Shown here: one piece after another, positions 1 to 6,964 of the stretch
Layout: every line of letters begins with the position of its first letter
Numbering within the stretch: the first letter of the stretch is position 1
Assembly: GCF_026236535.1 (NCBI RefSeq)
Contig: NZ_JAHTMW010000008.1
Span: 124,001-188,000, forward strand
Reading direction: 5' to 3'
Source: Streptomyces sp. SKN60
GTDB lineage: Bacteria; Actinomycetota; Actinomycetes; Streptomycetales; Streptomycetaceae
Length of the DNA: 64,000 nt
Translations under genes and position numbers: made by a program
Notes under the pieces: model-generated
Told to the model about the DNA's origin: nothing
Databases searched by the model: none
The model's input: the letters and a program-made list of their open reading frames with translations, nothing else

Positions 1-125
1 CCACCGCCGACGACCTCAGCCTCCGGGTCAGCGACGCCGGCGACGGCCCGGACACCGTCAAGCAGACCCTCGCCTTCGCCCAGGCGCTCTCCGAGGCCAC
101 CGCGACGACCCCGGCCGCCCGCTGA
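1..125 (+). CDS. C-terminal fragment of an unrecognised protein (possibly DUF5998)
   Basis: The window opens inside a coding frame that runs in the frame of position 3 to a TGA at 123-125. The last 40 residues are seen, ending LSEATATTPAAR. The codons are strongly GC-ended, as expected for a real gene. The stop overlaps the ATG of the next gene (TGATG), so the two are probably translationally coupled. From memory, DUF5998 proteins lie upstream of this phosphatase in Streptomyces and have a similar tail, but too little is visible to be sure. Confidence 0.5.
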   Translation, partial: TADDLSLRVSDAGDGPDTVKQTLAFAQALSEATATTPAAR

Positions 126-1330
126 TGGTGCAGCCCACCACCGTCGCACACGGCTGGCCGGACGAGCCGGAGCCGCTCGACCCCGCCACCGCCCCGCTCC
201 CCGAGTACGGCACCGGCTCGCTCGGCGATCTGCTGCCGACCCTGGTCGCCGGACAGGGCGTGCCCGGCTGCACCCCGCGGATCACGGAGCTCGCGCCCGC
301 CGACCGCAACTGCGTCTTCCTCATCGACGGGCTCGGCTGGGAGCAGATTCTCGCCCACCCCGACGAGGCGCCCTATCTGACCTCGCTGCTCGGCACCTCG
401 CGCGGCGGCACCGGCCGCCCGATCACCGCCGGCTTCCCCGCCACCACCGCGACCTCGCTCGCCTCGGTCGGCACCGGACGCTTCCCCGGCACCCACGGGC
501 TGCCCGGCTACACCGTGCGCAACCCCGACACCGGCGAACTGATGAACCAGCTGCGCTGGAAGCCGTGGACGCCGCCGCAGGTCTGGCAGCCGTACCCCAC
601 GGTCTTCCGGCTCGCCGACCAGGCCGGGATTCACACCGCCCAGGTCTCCTCGCCCGCCTTCCAGGACACCCCGCTCACCAAGATCGCGCTGAGCGGCGGC
701 ACCTTCCACGGGCGCCTCTCCGGCGAGGAGCGGATGGACCTGGCCGCCGAGCAGCTGGCCGCCGGCGACCGCTCGCTGGTCTACACGTACTACAGCGAAC
801 TCGACGGCGCCGGACACCGCTTCGGCATCGACTCCGACGCCTGGCGCGGCCAGCTGATGTTCGTCGACCGGCTGGTCCAGCGGCTCGCCGAACAGCTCCC
901 GCCGCGCTCCGCGCTCTACGTCACCGCCGACCACGGCATGGTGGACATCCCCTTCGACGAGGACCACCGGCTCGACTTCGACGAGGACTGGGAGCTGCGG
1001 GCCGGCGTCGCGCTGCTCGGCGGCGAGGGCCGCGCCCGGCACGTCTACGCCGTCCCCGGCGCCGCGTCCGACGTCCTGACCTGCTGGCAGGAGGTCATCG
1101 GCGACCGCTTCTGGGTGGCGAGCCGCGAGGAGGCCGTCGCGCTCGGCTGGTTCGGCGACACGATCGACGAGCGGGTGTACGGACGGATCGGCGACGTGGT
1201 CGCCGCCGCGCAGGGCCCCCTCGCCATCACCGCCTCGGTCAACGAGCCCAACGAGTCCGCCATGACCGGCATGCACGGCTCGATGACCCCGGAGGAGCAG
1301 CTGGTGCCGCTGTTCGAAGTGCGCACCTGA
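125..1330 (+). CDS. Alkaline phosphatase superfamily protein (nucleotide pyrophosphatase/phosphodiesterase type)
   Basis: A 401-residue metal-dependent phosphohydrolase. The superfamily metal sites can be read: the first Asp in FLIDGLGW (near residue 65), the threonine nucleophile region FPATTATSLASVGTG (near 105), an Asp/His pair in SELDGAGHRFG (near 225), TADHGM (near 270) and a late His in GMHGS (near 388). These are the elements of two-metal phosphodiesterases. The substrate cannot be told from sequence. No signal peptide is evident, so it is likely cytoplasmic. The ATG overlaps the upstream stop, and thymidine kinase follows 64 bp downstream, which suits a nucleotide-salvage setting, though that link is inference. 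Confidence 0.85.
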   Translation: MVQPTTVAHGWPDEPEPLDPATAPLPEYGTGSLGDLLPTLVAGQGVPGCTPRITELAPADRNCVFLIDGLGWEQILAHPDEAPYLTSLLGTSRGGTGRPITAGFPATTATSLASVGTGRFPGTHGLPGYTVRNPDTGELMNQLRWKPWTPPQVWQPYPTVFRLADQAGIHTAQVSSPAFQDTPLTKIALSGGTFHGRLSGEERMDLAAEQLAAGDRSLVYTYYSELDGAGHRFGIDSDAWRGQLMFVDRLVQRLAEQLPPRSALYVTADHGMVDIPFDEDHRLDFDEDWELRAGVALLGGEGRARHVYAVPGAASDVLTCWQEVIGDRFWVASREEAVALGWFGDTIDERVYGRIGDVVAAAQGPLAITASVNEPNESAMTGMHGSMTPEEQLVPLFEVRT

Positions 1331-1394
1331 GTCCCCGCGGCCCCTGTCTCTCCTCCCTTTTCCCGCCCCGATCTCGAAAGGTCTCCGACCTCCC

Positions 1395-2042
1395 ATGCCC
1401 GAGCTGGTGTTCTTCTCCGGAACGATGGACTGCGGAAAGAGCACCCTCGCTCTTCAGATCGAGCACAACCGCTCCGCCCGCGGCCTCGAGGGCATGATCT
1501 TCACCCGGGACGACCGGGCCGGCGAGGGCAAGCTGTCCTCCCGCCTCGGCCTGGTCACCGACGCCGTCGAGGCCGCCGAGGGCTTCGACTTCTACGCGTA
1601 CCTCGTCACCCATCTGTCGAAGGGCGGGCGCTGCGACTACGTCATCTGCGACGAGGCGCAGTTCCTCGCCCCCGAGCAGATCGACCAGCTCGCCCGGGTG
1701 GTCGACGACCTGGAGCTCGACGTCTTCGCCTTCGGCATCACCACCGACTTCCGCTCCAAGCTGTTCCCCGGCTCGCAGCGCCTGGTCGAACTCGCCGACC
1801 GGGTCGAGGTGCTCCAGGTCGAGGCCCTGTGCTGGTGCGGCGCCCGGGCCACGCACAACGCGCGCACCGTCGGCGGCGCCATGGTCGTCGAGGGCGCGCA
1901 GGTCGTGGTCGGCGACGTCAACGCGGGCGACGAGGTCGGCTACGAAGTGCTGTGCCGGCGCCACCACCGCAAGCGGATGACGAGCGCGACGGCGCGCGCG
2001 GCGGCCCTGTCGCCGGACGTGCTGCCGGTCACGATGAACTGA
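1395..2042 (+). CDS. tdk: Thymidine kinase (type II)
   Basis: A 215-residue thymidine kinase that phosphorylates thymidine to dTMP in pyrimidine salvage. The P-loop SGTMDCGKST lies at residues 8-17 and the Walker-B/catalytic region ICDEAQF near residue 90. The C-terminal half has zinc-ribbon-like cysteines (CWCG near 142 and CRRHH near 190) and the lasso region, as in type II enzymes. Length matches the family. The start follows a purine-poor leader with no strong ribosome site. It lies 64 bp after the phosphatase gene in the same direction, so they may be co-transcribed. Confidence 0.95.
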   Translation: MPELVFFSGTMDCGKSTLALQIEHNRSARGLEGMIFTRDDRAGEGKLSSRLGLVTDAVEAAEGFDFYAYLVTHLSKGGRCDYVICDEAQFLAPEQIDQLARVVDDLELDVFAFGITTDFRSKLFPGSQRLVELADRVEVLQVEALCWCGARATHNARTVGGAMVVEGAQVVVGDVNAGDEVGYEVLCRRHHRKRMTSATARAAALSPDVLPVTMN

Positions 2043-2162
2043 GGCCACTCGCCCGGCTCGCCGGTGCGCGGCCGGACCCCCTGCTTCACGGCGTGTTTCC
2101 CCGGAGATTCTGCTCTGCGGAATCTTCTGTTCCGTCGGGGTGCCCGCAGGCACCTTGTGACC

Positions 2163-3515
2163 ATGAGCACAGCGAAGAGCGGCCCCGTCGAAGCGGCCGC
2201 GCCCTGGAGACCCGCCGCCCTCGTCATCGGCCTTTGCTGGTTGATCGTCGTCTTCGACGGCTACGACCTCATCGTCTACGGCACGACCATCCCGGCCCTG
2301 CTCAAGGAGCCGGGCTGGCAGCTCACCCCCGGCCAGGCCGGCACCATCGGCAGCCTCGCGTTCGCCGGCATGCTCGTCGGCGCGCTGTTCGCCGGCAACC
2401 TGGCCGACCGGCTGGGCCGGCGGCGCACCATCCTCGCCTGTGTCACCTGGTTCACGCTGTTCACCGGCCTGTGCGGCCTCGCGCCGAACGCGGAGGTCTT
2501 CGGCGTGCTGCGCTTCGTCGCCGGCCTCGGCCTGGGCGGTCTGGTGCCGTCCGCGAACGCGCTCGCCGCCGAGTTCGTCCCGGCCCGGTTCCGCTCGGTC
2601 GGCGCCACCGCGATGATGTCCGGCGTCCCCATCGGCGGCGCGCTCGCCGCGATCATCGGCATCCCCACCCTGCCGGCGCTCGGCTGGGAGGCGCTCTACC
2701 TGTTCGCCTTCAGCGGCTTCCTGCTCGTCGCCGCCCTCGGCCGCTGGCTGCCGGAGTCGGCCGTCTGGCTGCGCAGCAAGAACCGTGTCGACGAGGCCCG
2801 GGCCGTCGAGACGCGGTACGGGCTCGGCGCGGCCGAGGACGACACGAACGGCGCGACCACCGGTACCGCCGCGCCGGCGTACCGCCCCGCCCTGAGCACC
2901 GTGCTCCGCCCGCCGTTCCTTCCGGCGACGCTGCTCTTCGGCGCCGCGACGGTCGCGACCCTGTTCGCCTGGTACGGCCTCGGTACGTGGCTGCCGAAGC
3001 TGACCGCGAGCGAGCCGCGCTTCGACCTGGGCAGCGACCCCCTCACCTATCTGCTCGCCCTCAACCTGGGCGCGGTCGCGGGCTCGGCGATCACCGCGTG
3101 GGTGGCCACCCGGATCGGCCCGCTGCGCAGCGCGATCATCGCCGCCGCCTGCGCCGCGATCGGGCTGGCCTCGCTGGTGACGTATCCGTCCTCGATCCTC
3201 GTCGTGTACGGAGCGCTGATCCTCGCCGGCGTCGGGACCCACGGCACCCAGTGCCTGATCATCTCGGCGGTCGCCGGCCACTACCCGCCGATCCTGCGCG
3301 GCACGGCCCTCGGGTTCGCGCTCGGCGCGGGCCGGATCGGTGCCGTGATCGCGCCGACCACGGCCGGCTGGCTGCTCGACGGCGGCTACGGCGTGAGCTC
3401 CAACTTCCTGCTCTTCGCCGGAGCTTCCGCGCTGTCCGCCGTGCTGCTCGTCGCGCCGTACCTGCTCACCCGGTCCGCCCGCACGGCCGAGCCCGCCGGA
3501 GCGCTCGCCCAGTGA
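2163..3515 (+). CDS. MFS transporter, aromatic acid:H+ symporter (AAHS) type
   Basis: A 450-residue, 12-helix major facilitator. The first helix carries FDGYDLIVYG, whose acidic motif is typical of aromatic-acid:proton symporters (PcaK/BenK-like). The loop 2-3 signature DRLGRRR follows near residue 90. A substrate such as a benzoate or hydroxybenzoate is therefore likely but unproven. The ATG at 2163 is preferred over an in-frame ATG at 2064 because the protein then begins just before helix 1. It converges with the LysR gene only 19 bp away, leaving no room for a separate terminator. Confidence 0.85.
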   Translation: MSTAKSGPVEAAAPWRPAALVIGLCWLIVVFDGYDLIVYGTTIPALLKEPGWQLTPGQAGTIGSLAFAGMLVGALFAGNLADRLGRRRTILACVTWFTLFTGLCGLAPNAEVFGVLRFVAGLGLGGLVPSANALAAEFVPARFRSVGATAMMSGVPIGGALAAIIGIPTLPALGWEALYLFAFSGFLLVAALGRWLPESAVWLRSKNRVDEARAVETRYGLGAAEDDTNGATTGTAAPAYRPALSTVLRPPFLPATLLFGAATVATLFAWYGLGTWLPKLTASEPRFDLGSDPLTYLLALNLGAVAGSAITAWVATRIGPLRSAIIAAACAAIGLASLVTYPSSILVVYGALILAGVGTHGTQCLIISAVAGHYPPILRGTALGFALGAGRIGAVIAPTTAGWLLDGGYGVSSNFLLFAGASALSAVLLVAPYLLTRSARTAEPAGALAQ

Positions 3516-3534
3516 TCCGTGCAGCGGGCAGGGT

Positions 3535-4440
3535 CTAGCTCCGCTCCTCGGCGAGGGTCTCGGCGACCACCTCCGCGAAGGCCTGTGCCTGCGGGGTGCC
3601 GGTCCGGCGGCGCAGGACGACGCCGAGGAGGGAGTCCGGGAGGCCCTCGACCGGGACGAAGGCGATGGATCCGCGGTGACCGTGGTACTCGGCGGTCGAG
3701 CGGCAGAGCAGCATCGCGCCGCGGTCCGCGGCCGTCAGGGAGAGGCCTTCCTGCAGGGTGTTGACCAGGGGGCCGGCCGGGATCGGCCGGCCCTCCGGCG
3801 TCTCGCGGGGGGCCTGGGCCAGGCGCCAGTACTCGGGGGCGGAGTCCTGGATGCCGATCAGCCGGCAGGTCGCGAGCTCCTCGGCCGAGACCGACGCGCG
3901 CCCCGCGAGGGGATGCCGGGCGGAGACCGCCAGCGTCTGCGGCTGCCGGGAGAACACCGGCCCCAGCAGCAGGTCCTCCTCCGCCACCGGCAGCAGGACC
4001 ACCGCGCAGTCCACCTCCTTGCGGCGGACCGGCCCGAACGGATCGGACAGCGCGATCTCCGCCACCTCGATCGCGCACTGCGGGTAGCGCTCCTCGAACC
4101 CGGCGATGGCCCGGGCCAGATAGTCGTCCACCGTGCCCTGGAAACCGATCCGCAGCACCCCGTCGACGTTCCGGGCGGCCGCCCGGGCCTCGTCGACGGA
4201 GCTCCGCAGCGCCTCGTACGCCGGACGCAGCGAGGACAGGAAGGACTCGCCCAGCGGCGTCAGGCCCACCCGGCGGCTCGTCCGCTCCACCAGCGGGGCG
4301 CCGATCCGGCTCTCCAGGGAGCGGAGCAGCTGGCTGACCCGGCTCTGGGAGACATAGAGCCGCTCGCCCGCCCGGCCGAAATGCAGCTCCTCGGCGAGCA
4401 CGAGGAAGGCCTCGAGCTCGCGGATGTCCAGACTGCTCAT
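3535..4440 (-). CDS. LysR-family transcriptional regulator
   Basis: A 301-residue LysR regulator: winged helix-turn-helix at residues 4-63 (IRELEAFLVLAEELHFGRAG, then VSQSRVSQLLRSLE) followed by a periplasmic-binding-like effector domain from about residue 90. It is transcribed divergently from the MFS efflux gene at 4607, the usual arrangement of a LysR regulator and its target. Inverted repeats in the shared 166-bp gap are candidate binding sites. The ATG at 4440 places the HTH at the very N terminus, as is normal. Confidence 0.9.
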   Translation of the reverse strand: MSSLDIRELEAFLVLAEELHFGRAGERLYVSQSRVSQLLRSLESRIGAPLVERTSRRVGLTPLGESFLSSLRPAYEALRSSVDEARAAARNVDGVLRIGFQGTVDDYLARAIAGFEERYPQCAIEVAEIALSDPFGPVRRKEVDCAVVLLPVAEEDLLLGPVFSRQPQTLAVSARHPLAGRASVSAEELATCRLIGIQDSAPEYWRLAQAPRETPEGRPIPAGPLVNTLQEGLSLTAADRGAMLLCRSTAEYHGHRGSIAFVPVEGLPDSLLGVVLRRRTGTPQAQAFAEVVAETLAEERS

Positions 4441-4463
4441 GGTCTCCCCTTCTGCGCCGCGAT

Positions 4464-4482
4464 CCCAGGATCGTCTCCTGGG
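4464..4482. promoter_or_regulatory. Inverted repeat near LysR start
   Basis: Perfect arms CCCAGGA and TCCTGGG separated by 5 nt, ending 24 bp upstream of the LysR start codon. The position suits an autoregulatory operator. The assignment to LysR is inference from the divergent layout. Confidence 0.45.
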
Positions 4483-4545
4483 TTGTCTACCCGGGCGGGC
4501 GGCCGGTCCGCCAGGCGGGCCGGGGGAATCGATCAAGTAGCCGGG

Positions 4546-4561
4546 CTCATCGAAGCATGAG
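4546..4561. promoter_or_regulatory. Candidate LysR box upstream of MFS gene
   Basis: CTCAT and ATGAG arms separated by 6 nt, 46 bp upstream of the MFS start. Short dyads of this kind with a central spacer are common LysR recognition sites. No binding data can be read from sequence. Confidence 0.45.
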
Positions 4562-4606
4562 GGATTGGGCGTTGTTCCCGCAGGTCGCGGCGGGTTGGCT
4601 GAACTC

Positions 4607-5812
4607 ATGGCACAGACAGAGGAAATCGCAGGGGTGACCCCGGACGCTCCGGAGCCCCGGGGCGGCGGCTGGCCCGCCGTGGTCGCCGTCGCCGGCGCGA
4701 CGTTCACCGTGGTCACGTCCGAGATGCTGCCGGTGGGGCTGCTCACGCCCATCGGCGAGGCGCTGAAGGTCACCGAGGGCACGGCAGGACTGACCCTGAC
4801 CATCACGGGTCTGGTGGGCGCGGTGTCCGCGCCGCTGCTCACCCCGGCGCTCGGCCGCTTCGACCGGCGCCCGGTGCTGTGCGGTCTGATGGCGGTGCTG
4901 ATCGTCGGCAATCTGCTGGCCGCCTGGTCCCCGCACTTCGCCGTGATGGTCGCGGCCCGGGTCCTGGTCGGCATCGGCATGGGCGGGGTGTGGGCCATCG
5001 CCGCCGGTCTCGCGGTACGGCTCGTCCCGGGCAAGTCCGTCGGCCCGGCCACCTCGCTGGTCTTCAGCGGGATCGCCGTGGCCTCCGTGCTCGGCGTCCC
5101 GGCCGGCACGTACATCGGCGAACTCGCCGACTGGCAGACGGCGTTCGTCACCGTCGCCGGTCTCGCGCTCGTGGTCCTCGTGGCCCTGGCGGTGCTGCTG
5201 CCGAAGCTGCCCGCCGAGCAGGAGATCCGGCTCGGCGGCGTGCTGCGGCTGGTCGGCAACCCGCGGGTGGCCACCGGCCTCGGCGTGGTGCTGCTCCTGG
5301 TCACCGGCCACTTCGCCGCCTACACCTATGTGCGGCCCGCCCTGGAGGAGATCTCCGGAGCGAGCGCGTCCGTGATCGGCACGCTCCTGCTCGTGTACGG
5401 CGTCGCCGGCGTGCTCGGCAACTTCGCCTCGGGCGCTCTCGCCTCGCGCACTCCGCGCGGCGCGCTCCTGGCGATCAGCCTGGTGCTCGCCGCCACGGTC
5501 TGCCTGATGCCGCTGATCGGCGGGTCGGTGGTCACGGCGACGGTGCTGCTGGCGGTCTGGGGCGTGTCGTACGGCGGGGTCTCGGTGTCCACCCAGACCT
5601 GGCTGCTCGCGGCGGCCCCCGAGGCCCGCGAGTCCGCGTCCGCCCTGTTCGTCGGCGTGTTCAACGGCTCGATCGCGCTGGGCGCGTTCGTCGGCGGCCT
5701 CGCCGCGGACGGCTCCGGCATCGAGGCCGTCATGTACCTGGGCGCGGCCCTCGCCGCCGGTGCCCTGGTGGTGACGGCCGCGGGCCGCGCACCGGCCGCC
5801 GGGCGCCTCTGA
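4607..5812 (+). CDS. MFS transporter, DHA1-type efflux family
   Basis: A 401-residue, 12-helix MFS protein resembling drug/arabinose efflux carriers (Cmx/AraJ group). The N terminus has TSEMLPVGLLTPI in helix 1, a hallmark of this group, and the motif-A region ALGRFDRRPVL after helix 2. The ATG at 4607 is chosen because the following 20 residues lead straight into helix 1; an ORF start 42 bp upstream lacks a ribosome site. Probably controlled by the divergent LysR regulator. It could export a compound made nearby, but that is only a positional argument. Confidence 0.88.
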   Translation: MAQTEEIAGVTPDAPEPRGGGWPAVVAVAGATFTVVTSEMLPVGLLTPIGEALKVTEGTAGLTLTITGLVGAVSAPLLTPALGRFDRRPVLCGLMAVLIVGNLLAAWSPHFAVMVAARVLVGIGMGGVWAIAAGLAVRLVPGKSVGPATSLVFSGIAVASVLGVPAGTYIGELADWQTAFVTVAGLALVVLVALAVLLPKLPAEQEIRLGGVLRLVGNPRVATGLGVVLLLVTGHFAAYTYVRPALEEISGASASVIGTLLLVYGVAGVLGNFASGALASRTPRGALLAISLVLAATVCLMPLIGGSVVTATVLLAVWGVSYGGVSVSTQTWLLAAAPEARESASALFVGVFNGSIALGAFVGGLAADGSGIEAVMYLGAALAAGALVVTAAGRAPAAGRL

Positions 5813-5852
5813 CCGGCGAGCGCCACTGACCGGCGGGACCGGTTCCATGAGC

Positions 5853-5895
5853 CGGCGGCGCTCCGGGGCATTCCCCCGTCCCCGGGGCGCCGCCA
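5853..5895. terminator. Hairpin between convergent genes
   Basis: GGCGGCG followed by CCGGGG pairs with CCCCGG and CGCCGCC across an 11-nt loop. It lies between the convergent MFS and hydrolase genes, so it probably stops transcription from both sides. There is no T tract, as is usual in Streptomyces. Confidence 0.5.
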
Positions 5896-5920
5896 ACCCG
5901 ACCGTCACCGGTCGGAGAGG

Positions 5921-6721
5921 TCAGCCCACGAAGCCGTCGACACGGTCGAGGAACTCCCGGATCAGCGCGGCCCATTCGGCCGGCCGCTCGGCGGCGATGG
6001 CGTGCCCGCAGTCCAGGACCGCCAGCTCGGCCCCCGGGATTCCGTTCGCGAGTTCACGGGAGTGAAGAGGTGTGATGAGGAGATCCCGGGCCGGGGAGAC
6101 GACCAGGACGGGCACCCGGATCGCGGCCAGATCGGGCCGCACGTCGATGTGGTCGAACAGCGCCAGCTGGGCGTCCGCGCCGGGCGGCATGCCCGCGGCG
6201 AAGAGCCCGAGCTGCTCCTCGATCTCCGCGCCGGAGCGCTCGTCCAGCCAGTCGGGCCCGCCGACCATCAGGGACAGATAGGCGGCCAGGTCCCGGCCGG
6301 CGGGATCGCTCCGGCCCAGCGACCGCCAGGTGTCGATCGCGAGCCGCAGGCGGGGATTGGGGAAGGCGAAGCCGGCGGAAAGCACGAGGGCGGTCACCCG
6401 TTCCGGATGCCGCACCGCGGCCCGTATCGCCACCGTCGTACCCATCGAGAAACCGGAAATGGCGAAGGAGTGCACGCCGGATTGCACGGCGCTTTCCACG
6501 ATTTCGTCGGCGAGTATGTCAAGACTCAATGCGCGGTCCGCGAGAGGGGTGGAACCGGAGCCCGGAAAATCGGGGCCGACCACGGTCCTGGATTCGGATA
6601 GAGAGCCGATCAACGGGCCGAAGCTGTCCCGCACATCGCTGCCGGCGCCGTGCGCGAGCAGCAGGCCAGGGCCGGTTCCCCACACGGAGCGGGCTAACGA
6701 GGAAGGAGGTGAAGGGGTCAT
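5921..6721 (-). CDS. Alpha/beta hydrolase
   Basis: A 266-residue alpha/beta-hydrolase fold protein. The N-terminal LLAHGAGSD carries the oxyanion loop, the nucleophile elbow is GFSMG (Ser near residue 94), an acid lies near SPARDLL and the catalytic His is in DCGHAI (near 244). It may be a lactonase, esterase or C-C hydrolase; the substrate is not readable. Its start faces the NRPS start across a 243-bp gap with operator-like repeats, so it may belong to the biosynthetic cluster. Comparable hydrolases occur in some bacterial pyrrolizidine-type clusters, but membership here is inference. Confidence 0.82.
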   Translation of the reverse strand: MTPSPPSSLARSVWGTGPGLLLAHGAGSDVRDSFGPLIGSLSESRTVVGPDFPGSGSTPLADRALSLDILADEIVESAVQSGVHSFAISGFSMGTTVAIRAAVRHPERVTALVLSAGFAFPNPRLRLAIDTWRSLGRSDPAGRDLAAYLSLMVGGPDWLDERSGAEIEEQLGLFAAGMPPGADAQLALFDHIDVRPDLAAIRVPVLVVSPARDLLITPLHSRELANGIPGAELAVLDCGHAIAAERPAEWAALIREFLDRVDGFVG

Positions 6722-6784
6722 GACGGCGATGCTAGCGAATCACCGTGCTATTTCCCGGAATTGTTCGTCGACTTCACGCCACTG

Positions 6785-6820
6785 TGACAGACCACGTGAC
6801 AGACCACGTGATGGACCCCC
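6785..6820. repeat. 12-bp tandem repeat in NRPS promoter region
   Basis: Two exact copies of TGACAGACCACG (6785-6796 and 6797-6808) are followed by a degenerate copy TGATGGACCCCC (6809-6820). The junctions create two CACGTG hexamers (6793-6798, 6805-6810); a third CACGTG lies at 6895-6900. Such reiterated sites usually reflect cooperative binding of an activator. Which protein binds is unknown. Confidence 0.7.
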
Positions 6821-6841
6821 TGATAGTCCCCTTGGCAGACC

Positions 6842-6859
6842 ACTACCTGATCGAGTGGT
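6842..6859. promoter_or_regulatory. Operator-like element, copy 1 (imperfect)
   Basis: ACTACCTGATCGAGTGGT matches the perfect palindrome at 6865-6882 at 15 of 18 positions and sits 23 bp upstream of it, about two helical turns. The pair lies 83-123 bp upstream of the NRPS start. This looks like a double operator bound on one DNA face. Confidence 0.6.
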
Positions 6860-6864
6860 CGGCG

Positions 6865-6882
6865 ACTACTCGATCGAGTAGT
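6865..6882. promoter_or_regulatory. 18-bp perfect palindrome upstream of NRPS
   Basis: ACTACTCGATCGAGTAGT is perfectly self-complementary. It lies in a gap of lower GC content between the divergent hydrolase and the NRPS gene. An 18-20 bp dyad fits dimeric LuxR, TetR or GntR regulators. The only regulator inside the cluster is the LuxR-type protein at 18594, so it is the first candidate; this is inference. Confidence 0.7.
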
Positions 6883-6964
6883 GGTGGATCGGATCACGTG
6901 AAACGTAGGCTCACGAGCATCGGGCAACGAAATCCCCTGAGCCTGAATTATCGAAGGAAGGCCG

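Noticed and set aside
1239..3281. A 680-codon minus-strand frame
   Set aside because: Antisense to the phosphatase, tdk and MFS genes, all of which have clear motifs.
6842..6882. Gamma-butyrolactone autoregulatory element
   Set aside because: The palindrome does not match the ARE pattern with its AAACCGG-type halves.
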